From Phaeobacter sp. J2-8 (GTDB taxonomy: Bacteria; Pseudomonadota; Alphaproteobacteria; Rhodobacterales; Rhodobacteraceae), in assembly GCF_022867865.1 (NCBI RefSeq), contig NZ_JALIEC010000001.1, forward strand, positions 434,001-498,000: a DNA stretch of 64,000 nucleotides, given 5' to 3'. This document shows, piece by piece, positions 1-8,544 of the stretch; positions within the stretch are counted from its first letter, which is position 1; each line of letters starts with the position of its first letter. The translations under genes and the position numbers were made by a program. A model generated the notes under the pieces. The model did no database searches, was not told where the DNA came from, and saw only the letters and a program-made list of their open reading frames with translations.

Positions 1-1058
1 TGTCTGCGCTCATGGGAGACTCGGTTGCCAAAGGCCTGATTGCCGCAGGTTTTGGATTTTTTTGCGCCACCATTGGCAGCGACCCGGAACATTTCACGCC
101 GCGAATGATTTTTGGCATGTTCGATATCTATGATGGGCTTCCCCTGGTCTCGGTGGCCATCGGCGCTCTGGCGATTTCCGAAATCATGCGCCGCCTGTCG
201 GAGATTCGTGGCGAAATGCGTCCAGCTGTCGAGATACAAGACACCGGCAACCCGGACGACACGCGGGTCACCTGGGTGGAATATTGGAGCAGCCGTTTCG
301 TCATCCTGCGTGGCGCGGTGATAGGCACCATTCTTGGTGCACTGCCCGGAATCGGATCGACCGCGGCGGCCTTTATGTCCTATGCTGCCACCAAGAGCAC
401 GTCGCAGGATCCTGACAGTTTTGGCAAAGGGAACATCCACGGGATCGCAGCCGCGGAATCTGCGAACTCGGCAGTGGCAGGCGCAAACCTTATTCCGCTG
501 CTGACGCTTGGCATTCCGGGAAGTGTTGCCGCCTCTTTGATTATTAGCGCATTCATGATTCACGGCATTCAGCCCGGCCCGCTGCTGTTCCAGGATCAGG
601 GTCAGCTCATCTACGGATTGTTTGGCGCGATGCTCATGGCAAACTTTACCAATCTCTGGCTGGGACAGCTGGGTCTTCGTTTGTGGGTGAAGGTGATTTC
701 GGCGCCGGAATCCATCATCTTTGCGTCGGCCATCCTGTTGAGTATCGTCGGGGTTGCTCTGTCGACCAGCGGTCTGTTTGGTGTCGGCGTGATGCTGGTC
801 TTTGCGCTGATCGGTTATCTGATGACCTCGTTTGGTTATTCGATCGTGATCTTCATCATAGCCTTCTTCCTTGGTCCGCGCTTTGAGATTTCTTTGTCGC
901 AATCGCTATCGCTGATGAGTGGCGACTTAACGCAGATCTATCGCTATCCGATCGCCGTCACGCTGCTTGCGGGGGCTGTTGTCTTCCTGGTGTGGTTTTT
1001 CGCGACCAAAACCAAAAGGGGCGGCGAAGAAACAGGATACACGAGCATTGAAGATTGA
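1..1058 (+). CDS. Tripartite tricarboxylate transporter large permease, TctA family (5' end outside the window)
   Basis: The reading frame is open from the left edge, so the true start lies upstream; about 350 of the usual ~500 residues are visible. The protein is very hydrophobic, with repeated membrane segments. A Gly/Pro-rich block (GALPGIGSTAAAFMSYA) followed by ESANSAVAGANLIPLLTLGIPGS is typical of TctA permeases, which with a small TctB subunit and a periplasmic TctC protein import carboxylates. The C-terminus ends in a short charged tail. It points toward the tetR-like gene and is probably the uptake system for the catabolic genes that follow. The substrate cannot be read from the sequence. 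Confidence 0.88.
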   Translation, partial: SALMGDSVAKGLIAAGFGFFCATIGSDPEHFTPRMIFGMFDIYDGLPLVSVAIGALAISEIMRRLSEIRGEMRPAVEIQDTGNPDDTRVTWVEYWSSRFVILRGAVIGTILGALPGIGSTAAAFMSYAATKSTSQDPDSFGKGNIHGIAAAESANSAVAGANLIPLLTLGIPGSVAASLIISAFMIHGIQPGPLLFQDQGQLIYGLFGAMLMANFTNLWLGQLGLRLWVKVISAPESIIFASAILLSIVGVALSTSGLFGVGVMLVFALIGYLMTSFGYSIVIFIIAFFLGPRFEISLSQSLSLMSGDLTQIYRYPIAVTLLAGAVVFLVWFFATKTKRGGEETGYTSIED

Positions 1059-1257
1059 TCCCGGAGTTTCGAAGTGCTTGGCCCTGTCTGTAAGCAGTAG
1101 ACCATGACAAATAACGAAATAGCCGCTGAACCGTCCTGAGCTGCCAAATTGGCCCGGATTAACGCCGCGCAAAGGCTTTCGGGAAATAGGCCATCCGCCC
1201 GCGACGTACCTCCGATGCGGCCCTCTGCCTGCATCATCAACCCGGTGATGGGCCGGC

Positions 1258-1368
1258 CCAAATCTGCGCAAGCAGATCGTTGGTCATGGCATTGCGCTTT
1301 TTCGGTCAGTTCAGACCGATTGTCGCGATCTCACCGCCATATTCCAATGTCAGATGGTTCTCACACAT
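1258..1368 (-). pseudogene. Relic of an enoyl-CoA hydratase/isomerase (crotonase) N-terminus
   Basis: Translating the minus strand from an ATG at 1368 gives MCENHLTLEYGGEIATIGLN, a stop codon, then PKKRNAMTNDLLAQI. This is the classic N-terminus of crotonase-family proteins (I-x-T-I-x-L-N-R-P-x-K-R-N-A-M). The arginine codon is TGA, consistent with CGA changed to TGA, and similarity stops after about 37 codons. The rest of the ~260-residue protein is missing, so this is a true remnant and not only a point lesion. It suggests that an acyl-CoA hydratase or lyase once belonged to the CoA-ligase module next door. Confidence 0.6.
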
Positions 1369-1470
1369 CCCAACGGATCCTGTGACCACTGCCCTGGTCC
1401 GCAACTGCTCGCCGTTCGCAGATTTGCAAGAGCCCCGTCAAGGAGGGCGACTTGTATTAACATACCGACG

Positions 1471-1482
1471 CTGTACAATAAA
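1471..1482 (+). promoter_or_regulatory. Probable tetR promoter/operator half-site
   Basis: The 12-mer CTGTACAATAAA is identical to 5130-5141 in the divergent promoter of the catabolic genes. TACAAT (1474-1479) would fit a -10 box, with CTTGTA at 1451-1456 as a weak -35 at 17-bp spacing. The shared TGTACA half-site suggests that the TetR-like protein regulates both promoters. This is an inference from motif sharing only. Confidence 0.45.
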
Positions 1483-1589
1483 ATCGGCGGTTGGAAACAA
1501 ATTCTGGTCACCATGCGCATCGAAATTTGCTTCACGGCTGACACTGACCGTGGCAAGGTTTTCTGAACCAACCAGAAATTGGAAAAAGT

Positions 1590-2310
1590 TTGTCGCAGAG
1601 TGAAAAACGAAAGCCAGGCAGGCGCCGCAAGGGCGAGAAGCAGCTGAGCAAATCCGAGATTGTCGAAGCCACCCTGAAGCTCATTGATCGCGACGGTATC
1701 GAGGCGTTTTCGATGCGCCATCTCGCGGCGGAACTTGGCGTCTATCCAACCGCGCTCTACTGGCATATCAAAAACCGGAACGCACTGTTGGGTGACGTGG
1801 TTTCGATGGTCCTTGCCGATCTGCTTCCAGAAGATTTTGAGGATGACTGGCGGCGGGGTATCGTCAACCTGTGCCGCAATTACCGGGAACGGATCAAGGC
1901 GCATCCCAGTATGGCGCCGGTTGTCGGGTCGCAGCTCGTGTCAAACACAAGTCTGGATTTCCCGATGATTGAAAGAAATCCTTGCCGCACTCGAAGGTGC
2001 CGGTTTCAAAGGCGCATCGCTTCGGGCCGCCTACAACACGGTGCTGGCCGCCATGGTAAGCTTCACGACACAGGAATTCGCCCGCCTGCCCGCTGATGCA
2101 ACGGATAGCTGGGTCCAGGACATGAAGGACGAAATCCGTGGTGTGGACCCGCAACGTTTTCCAACCATCGCGCGTAATTTGCCGGAACTGGAAAACAGAT
2201 CCTTCATCATGCGATGGGAAAACGGGTCCACGTCGCCGCTGGATGACGGCTTTGAACATTACGTCCATTCAATAGTAGCAGGCTTGGAGGCGTCGTTGCG
2301 GAGCCAATAG
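1590..2310 (+). pseudogene. TetR-family transcriptional regulator, frameshifted
   Basis: The N-terminal part, 1590 to about 1971, encodes a clear TetR helix-turn-helix (SKSEIVEATLKLIDRDGIEAFSMRHL, then LGVYPTALYWHIKNR at about residues 45-60). The ligand-binding part continues in the next frame from about 1975 (EILAALEGAGFKGASLRAAY) to the stop at 2310. The join is a run of three A at 1972-1974; with two A the reading would be PMIEEILAALEG without a break. The start at 1590 is a TTG. It is convergent with the amidohydrolase and probably controls the ligase/aminotransferase genes. Sequencing error is as likely as real inactivation. Confidence 0.75.
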
Positions 2311-2369
2311 GCGTTCACCTCCTTGCCTTTCTTGGGCGAGAGGTCGAACACTTTGGTCTCCGCCCACGA

Positions 2370-3239
2370 CTACAACAGCCCCAAGAGCCGGGCCGCGTTG
2401 TTCTTGATGATGTCCTCGCGCAAATGATCCTTGATCGCAATCTGCTCAAAATCGGAAAGCCAGCGTTCCGGCGTAATCATTGGCCAGTCAGAGCCGAACA
2501 GCACCTTCTTTTTCAGGATCGAATTGCAGTAACGCACCAGGATCTCGGGGAAGTATTTCGGCGACCAGCCGGAGAGGTCGATATAGACATTTGGCTTGTG
2601 CTGGGCGACGGCCAGCGCCTCTTCCTGCCAGGGGAAGCTGGGATGCGCCATGATAATGTTCATATCAGGGAAGTCGACCGCAACGTCATCAAGATACATC
2701 GGATGTGAGAATTTCAGCCGCATGCCGTTGCCGCCGGGCATGCCAGAGCCCACTCCGGTCTGGCCGGTGTGGAAGAGGCCGATAGCACCGTGTTCCGCCA
2801 GAACCTCATAGAATTCATACGCCATCCGATCATTCGGATAGAACCCCTGCATGGTCGGATGGAATTTGAAACCCTTGACGCCATGTTCTTCGATCAGGCG
2901 CCGCGCTTCGCGCACCGCCATCTTGCCCTTCCACGGATCGATTGAGGCAAACGGAATCAGAATATCGCTGTTTCGCGCGACCTGCTCCATCACCTCGTCA
3001 TTAGAGAAGCGCCGATAACCGGTTTCGCGTTCTGCATCGACCGGAAAAATCACTGCTGCAACGTTCTGGGCGCGGAAATGGGCGGCGGTTTCGTCGATTG
3101 TCGGCTGCACGATCTTGGCGTTGAAATATGTCGCCATCGCCGCCTGTAGATCATCATAACCATCATCGGAATGACAACCACAGGGTTCCTCGGCATGGGT
3201 GTGAATGTCGATCGCACGAATTTTGTTAAGATCAATCAT
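2370..3239 (-). CDS. Amidohydrolase family protein (amidohydrolase 2 type)
   Basis: A 289-residue TIM-barrel metal hydrolase or decarboxylase of the amidohydrolase_2 family, which includes ACMSD-like and resorcylate-decarboxylase-like enzymes. Visible metal-site elements are the N-terminal HTH (His13, His15), FKFHPT in the middle, MAHPSFPW, and the final FGSDWP aspartate. There is no signal peptide, so it is cytoplasmic. It lies 9 bases downstream of the CoA ligase on the same strand and so probably shares its transcript. The reaction (hydrolysis or non-oxidative decarboxylation) cannot be decided from sequence, but the ligase next door suggests an aromatic or acyl substrate. Confidence 0.85.
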   Translation of the reverse strand: MIDLNKIRAIDIHTHAEEPCGCHSDDGYDDLQAAMATYFNAKIVQPTIDETAAHFRAQNVAAVIFPVDAERETGYRRFSNDEVMEQVARNSDILIPFASIDPWKGKMAVREARRLIEEHGVKGFKFHPTMQGFYPNDRMAYEFYEVLAEHGAIGLFHTGQTGVGSGMPGGNGMRLKFSHPMYLDDVAVDFPDMNIIMAHPSFPWQEEALAVAQHKPNVYIDLSGWSPKYFPEILVRYCNSILKKKVLFGSDWPMITPERWLSDFEQIAIKDHLREDIIKNNAARLLGLL

Positions 3240-3248
3240 TGCGGTTCC

Positions 3249-5057
3249 TCATTCCTTCAGGCGGGCAACCGCCGCATCGGTTTCTGCAAAGAGCCGATCA
3301 ACCCATTTTGCGCGGGTCTTAAGCAGCAGTTTTTGGTTCAAGTTACCCTTGTGTGTTATCTCGCCCCCGGCCAGAGAAGCAGGTTCCTCAAGCGCAAGCA
3401 TGCGGGCGATGCGCATGGACGACCCGGCCCCGCCAGCCGCATATGCCGTCATCGCTTCCGACATCGCCTTCAGCAGCGCGGGATGGTTCAACGCACCGTC
3501 CCCGTCGGTTTGATCGCCATTTTCCAGTGTGGCCAGGAACGATGGCTTGACAAAAGCGAGCGCGCCCAGCTCGTCCTGACCATGTCCACATATGACCAAA
3601 TCGGCCACAATACTTCCCATGGCGCTGACTGCCAGAGTGCGGACCTTCGTGGTCTGAACGAAGGTGCCGGTCGACATCTTGAAGTCCTCAGACATGCGTC
3701 CGTCAAAGAACAGCCCTTCATCTGGGTTGTCGCTGTCGACAAAGCGCACCGCGTCGCCCGTGACGAGATAGCCTTCTTCGTCAAAGGCTTCGGCGGTCTT
3801 TTCAGGTGAATTCAGATATCCCTTTGTGACATTCGGGCCTTTGACGCGAAGCTCATATGCCCCTTCGATTGCCGGGATCAGTTTAGCGGTCATTCCTGGC
3901 AGCGGCACGCCGATCATTCCCGCCCGCTCCATGTGCTTGTGCATCATCAATGCGGCGGGCGCGGTTTCCGTCATGCCCCAGCTTGCTGACATTTCCGGCA
4001 CTTCACTGGTTTCCGCAAGGGCGTGCTCTTTCAACTCGTCCCAGATCGCTTGAGGCATGGAAGCGGCCGCATAGAACACCAGATCCAAATCGTTAAAGAA
4101 CGCCTTGCGAAACGCATGATCCGTCCGCATCGCCTGGGCCATCATCGAAAACCCGATTGGCACGTTAAAGCAGATCGTCTGCCCAACCATGCGGATGTTT
4201 TCAATCGAACGCTCAATACCTTTTTCGGTCGGGCTGCCGTCATCCAGATAGAGCGACCCGCCATTGGACAACATCAGGTTGAAATTGTGGCTGCCGCCAA
4301 ATGTGTGGTTCCACGGAAGCCAGTCAACAATCCGCTGTGGAGAATGGGTGACGAACGGCCAGATCTGGCTTTTCTGCATTTGGTTTGCCGTCAACATCCC
4401 GTGCGTGGTGATGACGGCCTTGGGCATTGAAGTTGAACCCGAGGTGAACATGTACTTCGCCACCGTATCCGCATTCACCAGACGTTTGGATGCATCCACA
4501 TCCGCCTGCCCCCCCTTGCGCAGCTTATCCATTGAGATCGGAGTGCCGCCATCGCCGGAAATCACCGTGATCCCATCAAGAATGCCTGAGCTTAGCGCGC
4601 CTTGGAATTTGGTGCTGTCATCAACAAAGACAGCGCCCGGGCCGATCAGATCAACAGCGTGGCGCAGCTTGTCGTTGGCGGCCGAAATCAGCGAATATTG
4701 TTCAGCCAATGCCACCGAAGGCACGCCGATATATTGCGCGGCAAGGGCCAGCAGCGCGTGGTCAATGCTTTTGCCGGACAACAGCATGAACGGTTTGTTC
4801 GCATTCAGCCCAAGCTCCAGCAACGCTGACGCAATCGCGCGGACCTGAGCGCGCGCATCGCCATAGGACAGCGTCGCCCAGCCCGCACCTACACGCTCTG
4901 CCAGAAAGATCACATCCGGGGTTTCGGCACCCCAATGATCCAGCCAATCGCCGGTTCGGGCGACGCTGGGCCGCAAGGAGTAGGGCGATGAAAGCTCAAG
5001 ACTTCCGTCAGATCGTTTCTCTAAGATAGTTCTTTGCGGCAGAAAAATATCTTTCAT
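3249..5057 (-). CDS. Feruloyl-CoA synthase-like AMP-dependent acyl-CoA ligase
   Basis: A 602-residue ANL-superfamily enzyme that activates a carboxylic acid to its CoA thioester with ATP. The AMP-binding loop reads TSGSTSMPKAV near residue 205. The aromatic-acid block WLPWNHTFGG, SWGMTETAP, and the hinge TGDAVRF...LFFDGRMSEDFKMSTGTFV follow. The last block, with DGRMSEDFK and not the usual GRxKD, is typical of feruloyl-CoA synthases. It starts at the ATG at 5057, divergent from the aminotransferases across a 129-base promoter region. The true substrate is unknown; a hydroxycinnamate-like or other aromatic acid is the family expectation. Confidence 0.85.
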   Translation of the reverse strand: MKDIFLPQRTILEKRSDGSLELSSPYSLRPSVARTGDWLDHWGAETPDVIFLAERVGAGWATLSYGDARAQVRAIASALLELGLNANKPFMLLSGKSIDHALLALAAQYIGVPSVALAEQYSLISAANDKLRHAVDLIGPGAVFVDDSTKFQGALSSGILDGITVISGDGGTPISMDKLRKGGQADVDASKRLVNADTVAKYMFTSGSTSMPKAVITTHGMLTANQMQKSQIWPFVTHSPQRIVDWLPWNHTFGGSHNFNLMLSNGGSLYLDDGSPTEKGIERSIENIRMVGQTICFNVPIGFSMMAQAMRTDHAFRKAFFNDLDLVFYAAASMPQAIWDELKEHALAETSEVPEMSASWGMTETAPAALMMHKHMERAGMIGVPLPGMTAKLIPAIEGAYELRVKGPNVTKGYLNSPEKTAEAFDEEGYLVTGDAVRFVDSDNPDEGLFFDGRMSEDFKMSTGTFVQTTKVRTLAVSAMGSIVADLVICGHGQDELGALAFVKPSFLATLENGDQTDGDGALNHPALLKAMSEAMTAYAAGGAGSSMRIARMLALEEPASLAGGEITHKGNLNQKLLLKTRAKWVDRLFAETDAAVARLKE

Positions 5058-5123
5058 ATCAGATCCTTACTGTCAACGTTTGGCGGTCAACACGTCAAGT
5101 GGCTGGACAATCTTCACCCTTCA

Positions 5124-5141
5124 TGTACACTGTACAATAAA
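5124..5141. promoter_or_regulatory. Divergent promoter operator with TGTACA repeat
   Basis: TGTACA (5124-5129), one C, TGTACA (5131-5136), then ATAAA: a 13-base near-perfect dyad between the divergent CoA ligase and aminotransferase genes. CTGTACAATAAA here is repeated exactly at 1471-1482 before tetR. Size and position fit a TetR operator overlapping a -10 element (TACAAT, 5133-5138). Confidence 0.55.
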
Positions 5142-5186
5142 TTCTGTCCAGATCCCGTTCAGGATCAATTTCAAACCGGAGATGAT

Positions 5187-6515
5187 ATGTCGTTGGATAA
5201 CCTGCCCGCGTCAGAGCCCCTGAGAGCAGCCGCTGCTGTAGCCGAAGAAACCTATCGTGCGGCCAATCCCAAAAGCGCCGAACAATACGAAAAAGCAGGA
5301 CTGGCCCTACCCGCCGGAAACACCCGGACCAGCCTGTTTTACGGACCGTTCCCTTTGACCATGGCGCGCGGCGAAGATACCCGCCTTTGGGATCTCGACG
5401 GGCATGAATACACAAATTTCCTGAGCGAATTTACGTCGGGCATCTATGGCCATTCCCACCCCCGAATTATTGCTGAGTTGAAATCCGCACTTTCGGCCGG
5501 GTTGAATTTGTCTTCGCATACGGAGGGCGAGGCCAATCTTGCTGCCGCGATCTGCGAACGCTTTCCCTGTTTCGACAAGGTACGTCTGACCAATTCCGGC
5601 ACAGAGGCCAACACAATGGCGTTGGTGGCCGCGCGGATGTTCACCGGGCGCGACAAAGTTGTGGTGTTCAAAGGCGGCTACCACGGTGGCCCGCTGACTT
5701 TTGTAGGAGGGGCCAGCCGCGCCAATGTCCCGTTTGACTTCTTGTATGGCCAATACAACGATCTGAACGCGACACTGGCCGAAATCACCCCCCACGCCGA
5801 TGAAGTCGCCTGCATTCTGGTCGAGGCCGTGCTGGGTGCAGGCGGCTGCATTCCCGGCGACCGGGATTTCCTGCATGGGTTGCAGGAATGGTGCCAAAAG
5901 AATGGTGCGCTGTTCATTCTGGATGAGGTCCAGACGTCGCGCCATCATGCTTGCGGCTTGCAAGAAAACCTGGGCCTCAAGGCCGATCTGACCACCATGG
6001 GCAAGTTCATTGGCGGTTGCATGCCCATTGGTGTCTTTGGCGGCCGCGACGACATCATGGACATGTTTGATCCAAGCAAACCCGGATCTGTTTCACATTC
6101 CGGCACGTTCAATAACAACGTAATGACAATGCGCGCCGGTCTGGTGGGACTGACAGAGGTCTATACGCGGGACGAAGCCGAACGCCTGACGCAGATGGGC
6201 GATGCTTTCCGGGATCGGCTCAACGCCATCATTGCTGAATTTGACGCGCCGTTTCATGTAACAGGCATCGGCAGCATCATGAACATCCATGGCCAGAGCG
6301 GGCCGATCACGCGCGCCGACCAAGTTCAAAACGAGTGCAGCGCGCTCAAAGATTTGCTGTTCTTCGAACTCCTGACCCGAAACATCTATTTCGCGAAACG
6401 CGGCTTGGTGGCGTTGAACCTGTGCCACACCCAGTCCGATCTGGACCGTTTCGAAGAAGGTCTTCGCGAAATCCTTATGAAACACCAATCTCTGTGGCGG
6501 AATACAGAAGGCTAG
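5187..6515 (+). CDS. Class III aminotransferase, glutamate-1-semialdehyde aminotransferase-like
   Basis: A PLP enzyme of 442 residues. The PLP aspartate is in FILDEVQT (Asp246) and the Schiff-base lysine is Lys273 in TTMGKFIGGCMPIGVFGG, the pattern of the HemL-like branch. NSGTEAN near residue 137 is the phosphate-binding segment. The frame is open further upstream, but the preceding codons lack family similarity; I place the start at 5187, preceded by GGAG, giving MSLDNLPASE. It is followed after 5 bases by a second class III aminotransferase. Housekeeping GSA aminomutase is unlikely given this catabolic context. Confidence 0.87.
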   Translation: MSLDNLPASEPLRAAAAVAEETYRAANPKSAEQYEKAGLALPAGNTRTSLFYGPFPLTMARGEDTRLWDLDGHEYTNFLSEFTSGIYGHSHPRIIAELKSALSAGLNLSSHTEGEANLAAAICERFPCFDKVRLTNSGTEANTMALVAARMFTGRDKVVVFKGGYHGGPLTFVGGASRANVPFDFLYGQYNDLNATLAEITPHADEVACILVEAVLGAGGCIPGDRDFLHGLQEWCQKNGALFILDEVQTSRHHACGLQENLGLKADLTTMGKFIGGCMPIGVFGGRDDIMDMFDPSKPGSVSHSGTFNNNVMTMRAGLVGLTEVYTRDEAERLTQMGDAFRDRLNAIIAEFDAPFHVTGIGSIMNIHGQSGPITRADQVQNECSALKDLLFFELLTRNIYFAKRGLVALNLCHTQSDLDRFEEGLREILMKHQSLWRNTEG

Positions 6516-6520
6516 ACAAT

Positions 6521-7906
6521 ATGTCCGACACTCGCACGGCGGCCCTGGAACACGGCGCGGCAATCCAAGTCTTTTACGGTGGTGCAGGCAAAATGCCGAC
6601 CATTGACCATGCCAAAGGTGTCTACCTTTGGGACACCGACGGCAAGAAATACCTTGATGCGTCGTCTGGTCCCGTAATCACCAATCTCGGGCACGGGAAC
6701 GAAGCGGTTTTAAACGCAATGTTCGAGCAGGCGAAGAAGGTTTGCTACGCCAGCCGGGCGGTGTTCGAAAACGCCTCCAACCGAGATCTGGCGCGCAAGC
6801 TGGTCGATCTGGCGGGGCCCGGTTTTGATCAGGCTTTCTTCGTGGGCAGCGGTTCGGAGGCCACGGAAGCGGCAATCAAGCTGGCGCGTCAGGCGGCTGT
6901 CATCAAAGGCGAAGCCAGTCGCACCGTGGTTCTCGCCCGCTATCCCAGCTATCATGGGGCGACATTAGGCGCGGCTGCCGTCACCGGAGACCCGCAATCA
7001 GATGAGGTCTTCGCGCCAGTGATGCGCATCATGCCCAAAGTGCCGGCACCGTTTTCCTACCGCCGCCCCGAAGGGATGAGTATAGAAGACCACGCAATGA
7101 ATTGCGCCCGGCGGCTTGATGAAATTATCGTCGAAACCGGCCCGGAAAATGTGCTCGCCTTTATTATGGAACCTGTGGGTGGATTGGCGACCGGCGGTCT
7201 GGTGGCGCCTGACAGCTATTACAAGGCCGTGCGCGACATTTGCACCAAACATGGTGTTCTACTCATCTTTGACGAGGTGATGAGCGGCGCAGGCCGCACA
7301 GGGACTTTTCTGTCCGCCGACCACTGGCCCGATGCACGCCCGGACATGGTGACGTTGGCGAAAGGTGTTGCAGCGGGGTATACGCCGCTGGCTGCCGTTC
7401 TGACACCAAATCATCTGGTTGAAACGATCCTGAATTCGGGCGGATTCCTGCACGGGCACACCTATTCGGCCAATCCGCTGTCCTGTGCGGTTGGCATCGC
7501 CGTGGTGGATGAATTGTTGCGTCTGGATTTGATGACCAATGCCACCAAAGTTGGCGCCTATATCATGACCGGGCTACAACAGATCGCCGAGACATCTGAA
7601 ATCATCGGAGACATTCGCGGCAAAGGAATGCTCATGGCAGTGGAATTGGTGGCCAACAAGGCGACCAGAGCCATGATCCCCGACGAACATCGCGCAGTCT
7701 ATCGCATGCTCGAAATCGGCATCGACAATGGGCTGCTGCTCTACACCCGCAAGACCTCTGGCGGCGAATTTGGTGAATGGGTTATGGTGACGCCTCCGCT
7801 CACCATGACGCAGGAGGAGGCCGACGAACTGTTGGCCCTGTTCGAAAAGACCATTCAAGTCATGGAAAACGAACTGCGCAAAAGCGGTGTGCTGGCGACC
7901 ACATGA
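6521..7906 (+). CDS. Class III aminotransferase (aspartate aminotransferase fold type I)
   Basis: A PLP enzyme of 461 residues with LLIFDEVMSGAGRTG (Asp251) and the catalytic Lys281 in VTLAKGVAAGYTPLAAV; the segment GSGSEATEAAIKLARQ binds phosphate. It is an omega-transaminase-like protein, the sort that moves amino groups between amines or beta-amino acids and a keto acid. The start at 6521 follows the upstream stop by only 5 bases, and the two genes are probably co-transcribed. Two different class III enzymes in tandem suggest consecutive or alternative amino-group removal from one substrate. Confidence 0.87.
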   Translation: MSDTRTAALEHGAAIQVFYGGAGKMPTIDHAKGVYLWDTDGKKYLDASSGPVITNLGHGNEAVLNAMFEQAKKVCYASRAVFENASNRDLARKLVDLAGPGFDQAFFVGSGSEATEAAIKLARQAAVIKGEASRTVVLARYPSYHGATLGAAAVTGDPQSDEVFAPVMRIMPKVPAPFSYRRPEGMSIEDHAMNCARRLDEIIVETGPENVLAFIMEPVGGLATGGLVAPDSYYKAVRDICTKHGVLLIFDEVMSGAGRTGTFLSADHWPDARPDMVTLAKGVAAGYTPLAAVLTPNHLVETILNSGGFLHGHTYSANPLSCAVGIAVVDELLRLDLMTNATKVGAYIMTGLQQIAETSEIIGDIRGKGMLMAVELVANKATRAMIPDEHRAVYRMLEIGIDNGLLLYTRKTSGGEFGEWVMVTPPLTMTQEEADELLALFEKTIQVMENELRKSGVLATT

Positions 7907-8544
7907 TCCACTCTGCCAAAGCGCCAGTTTTGCCGCAGCCTGTTGGCGCGTGCACAACAAACTGGAGAACAAAAGATGCGCTATGACTTCATCCTCCGCG
8001 CCAGGCCGTCAAACTGGCAAAACAACTTGCTCTCTGCACCGACATGGCCGTGAAAGCCAAGGAGCCCGCACAAGAAACCGGGTGACTTCGCCAGCCGATC
8101 GGGCAGCAAAGTGTCAATTTCCTTCAATCTACCAAAGTGATTTCGCTCGGGGCACCAAGACCCCCGTCGGAATTGCTTGGACCCAGGTGTCGTTTGACCT
8201 CGCAGAGGCTTTGCGGTGATACAGAGCCGCGCCCGAGAACTCTCTCAAACGAACGTCTGCTATCATGAGAGCGACCAAAAACCTTCAACAACCACTTAGG
8301 TTTTGAACAGGGTTTTGGCAGTGTCAATCGAGGTGTTTTGGCCCTGTGCCATGCAGGAGCGCCTTTGGAGCGCTCCTGCATGGCGATAGTGCTGGCTTTT
8401 CCAACAAGAAACCAGTCGATCCCGAACTGCACTATTTGACGTAACGGATCATCATAAACCTGCCTTCCGTTTTTCGCCCATTGATATGTCTTCTCTATTC
8501 TGCACACTGGCTTCAATTTAAGAATTAAGACATATAGGATCTGG
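7907..8544. other. Gene-poor stretch after the aminotransferases
   Basis: About 640 bases without an intact gene. At 7976 an ATG with a good ribosome site (GGAG at 7964-7967) starts MRYDFILR. The reading then shifts frame into RQAVKLAKQLALCTDMAVKA and ends at 8085, so a third operon gene may have been truncated here; I cannot name it. A perfect hairpin lies at 8348-8384. Base composition falls toward the next gene. Nothing else is recognised. Confidence 0.5.
8348..8384. repeat. Perfect 15-bp hairpin
   Basis: GCCATGCAGGAGCGC (8348-8362), a 7-base loop, then GCGCTCCTGCATGGC (8370-8384). The arms match perfectly. There is no clear T-run after either arm, so it is not a classic terminator. It could be the remnant of a small mobile repeat or a strong RNA structure. 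Confidence 0.6.

Larger units (their letters stand above)
1059..1589. other. Intergenic region with gene relic and tetR promoter
   Basis: About 530 bases with no intact gene. The left part (1059-1257) shows nothing I can assign. On the minus strand at about 1258-1368 lies a decayed crotonase N-terminus (listed separately). The right part (about 1440-1589) should carry the promoter of the tetR-like gene, including the motif at 1471-1482. Confidence 0.6.

Noticed and set aside
5034-5186. N-terminal extension of the first aminotransferase
   Set aside because: The open frame continues upstream but covers the divergent promoter and operator and has no family similarity; the start at 5187 has a ribosome site.
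8340-8480. Possible insertion-sequence remnant around the 8.35 kb hairpin
   Set aside because: Neither strand gives a recognisable transposase fragment.
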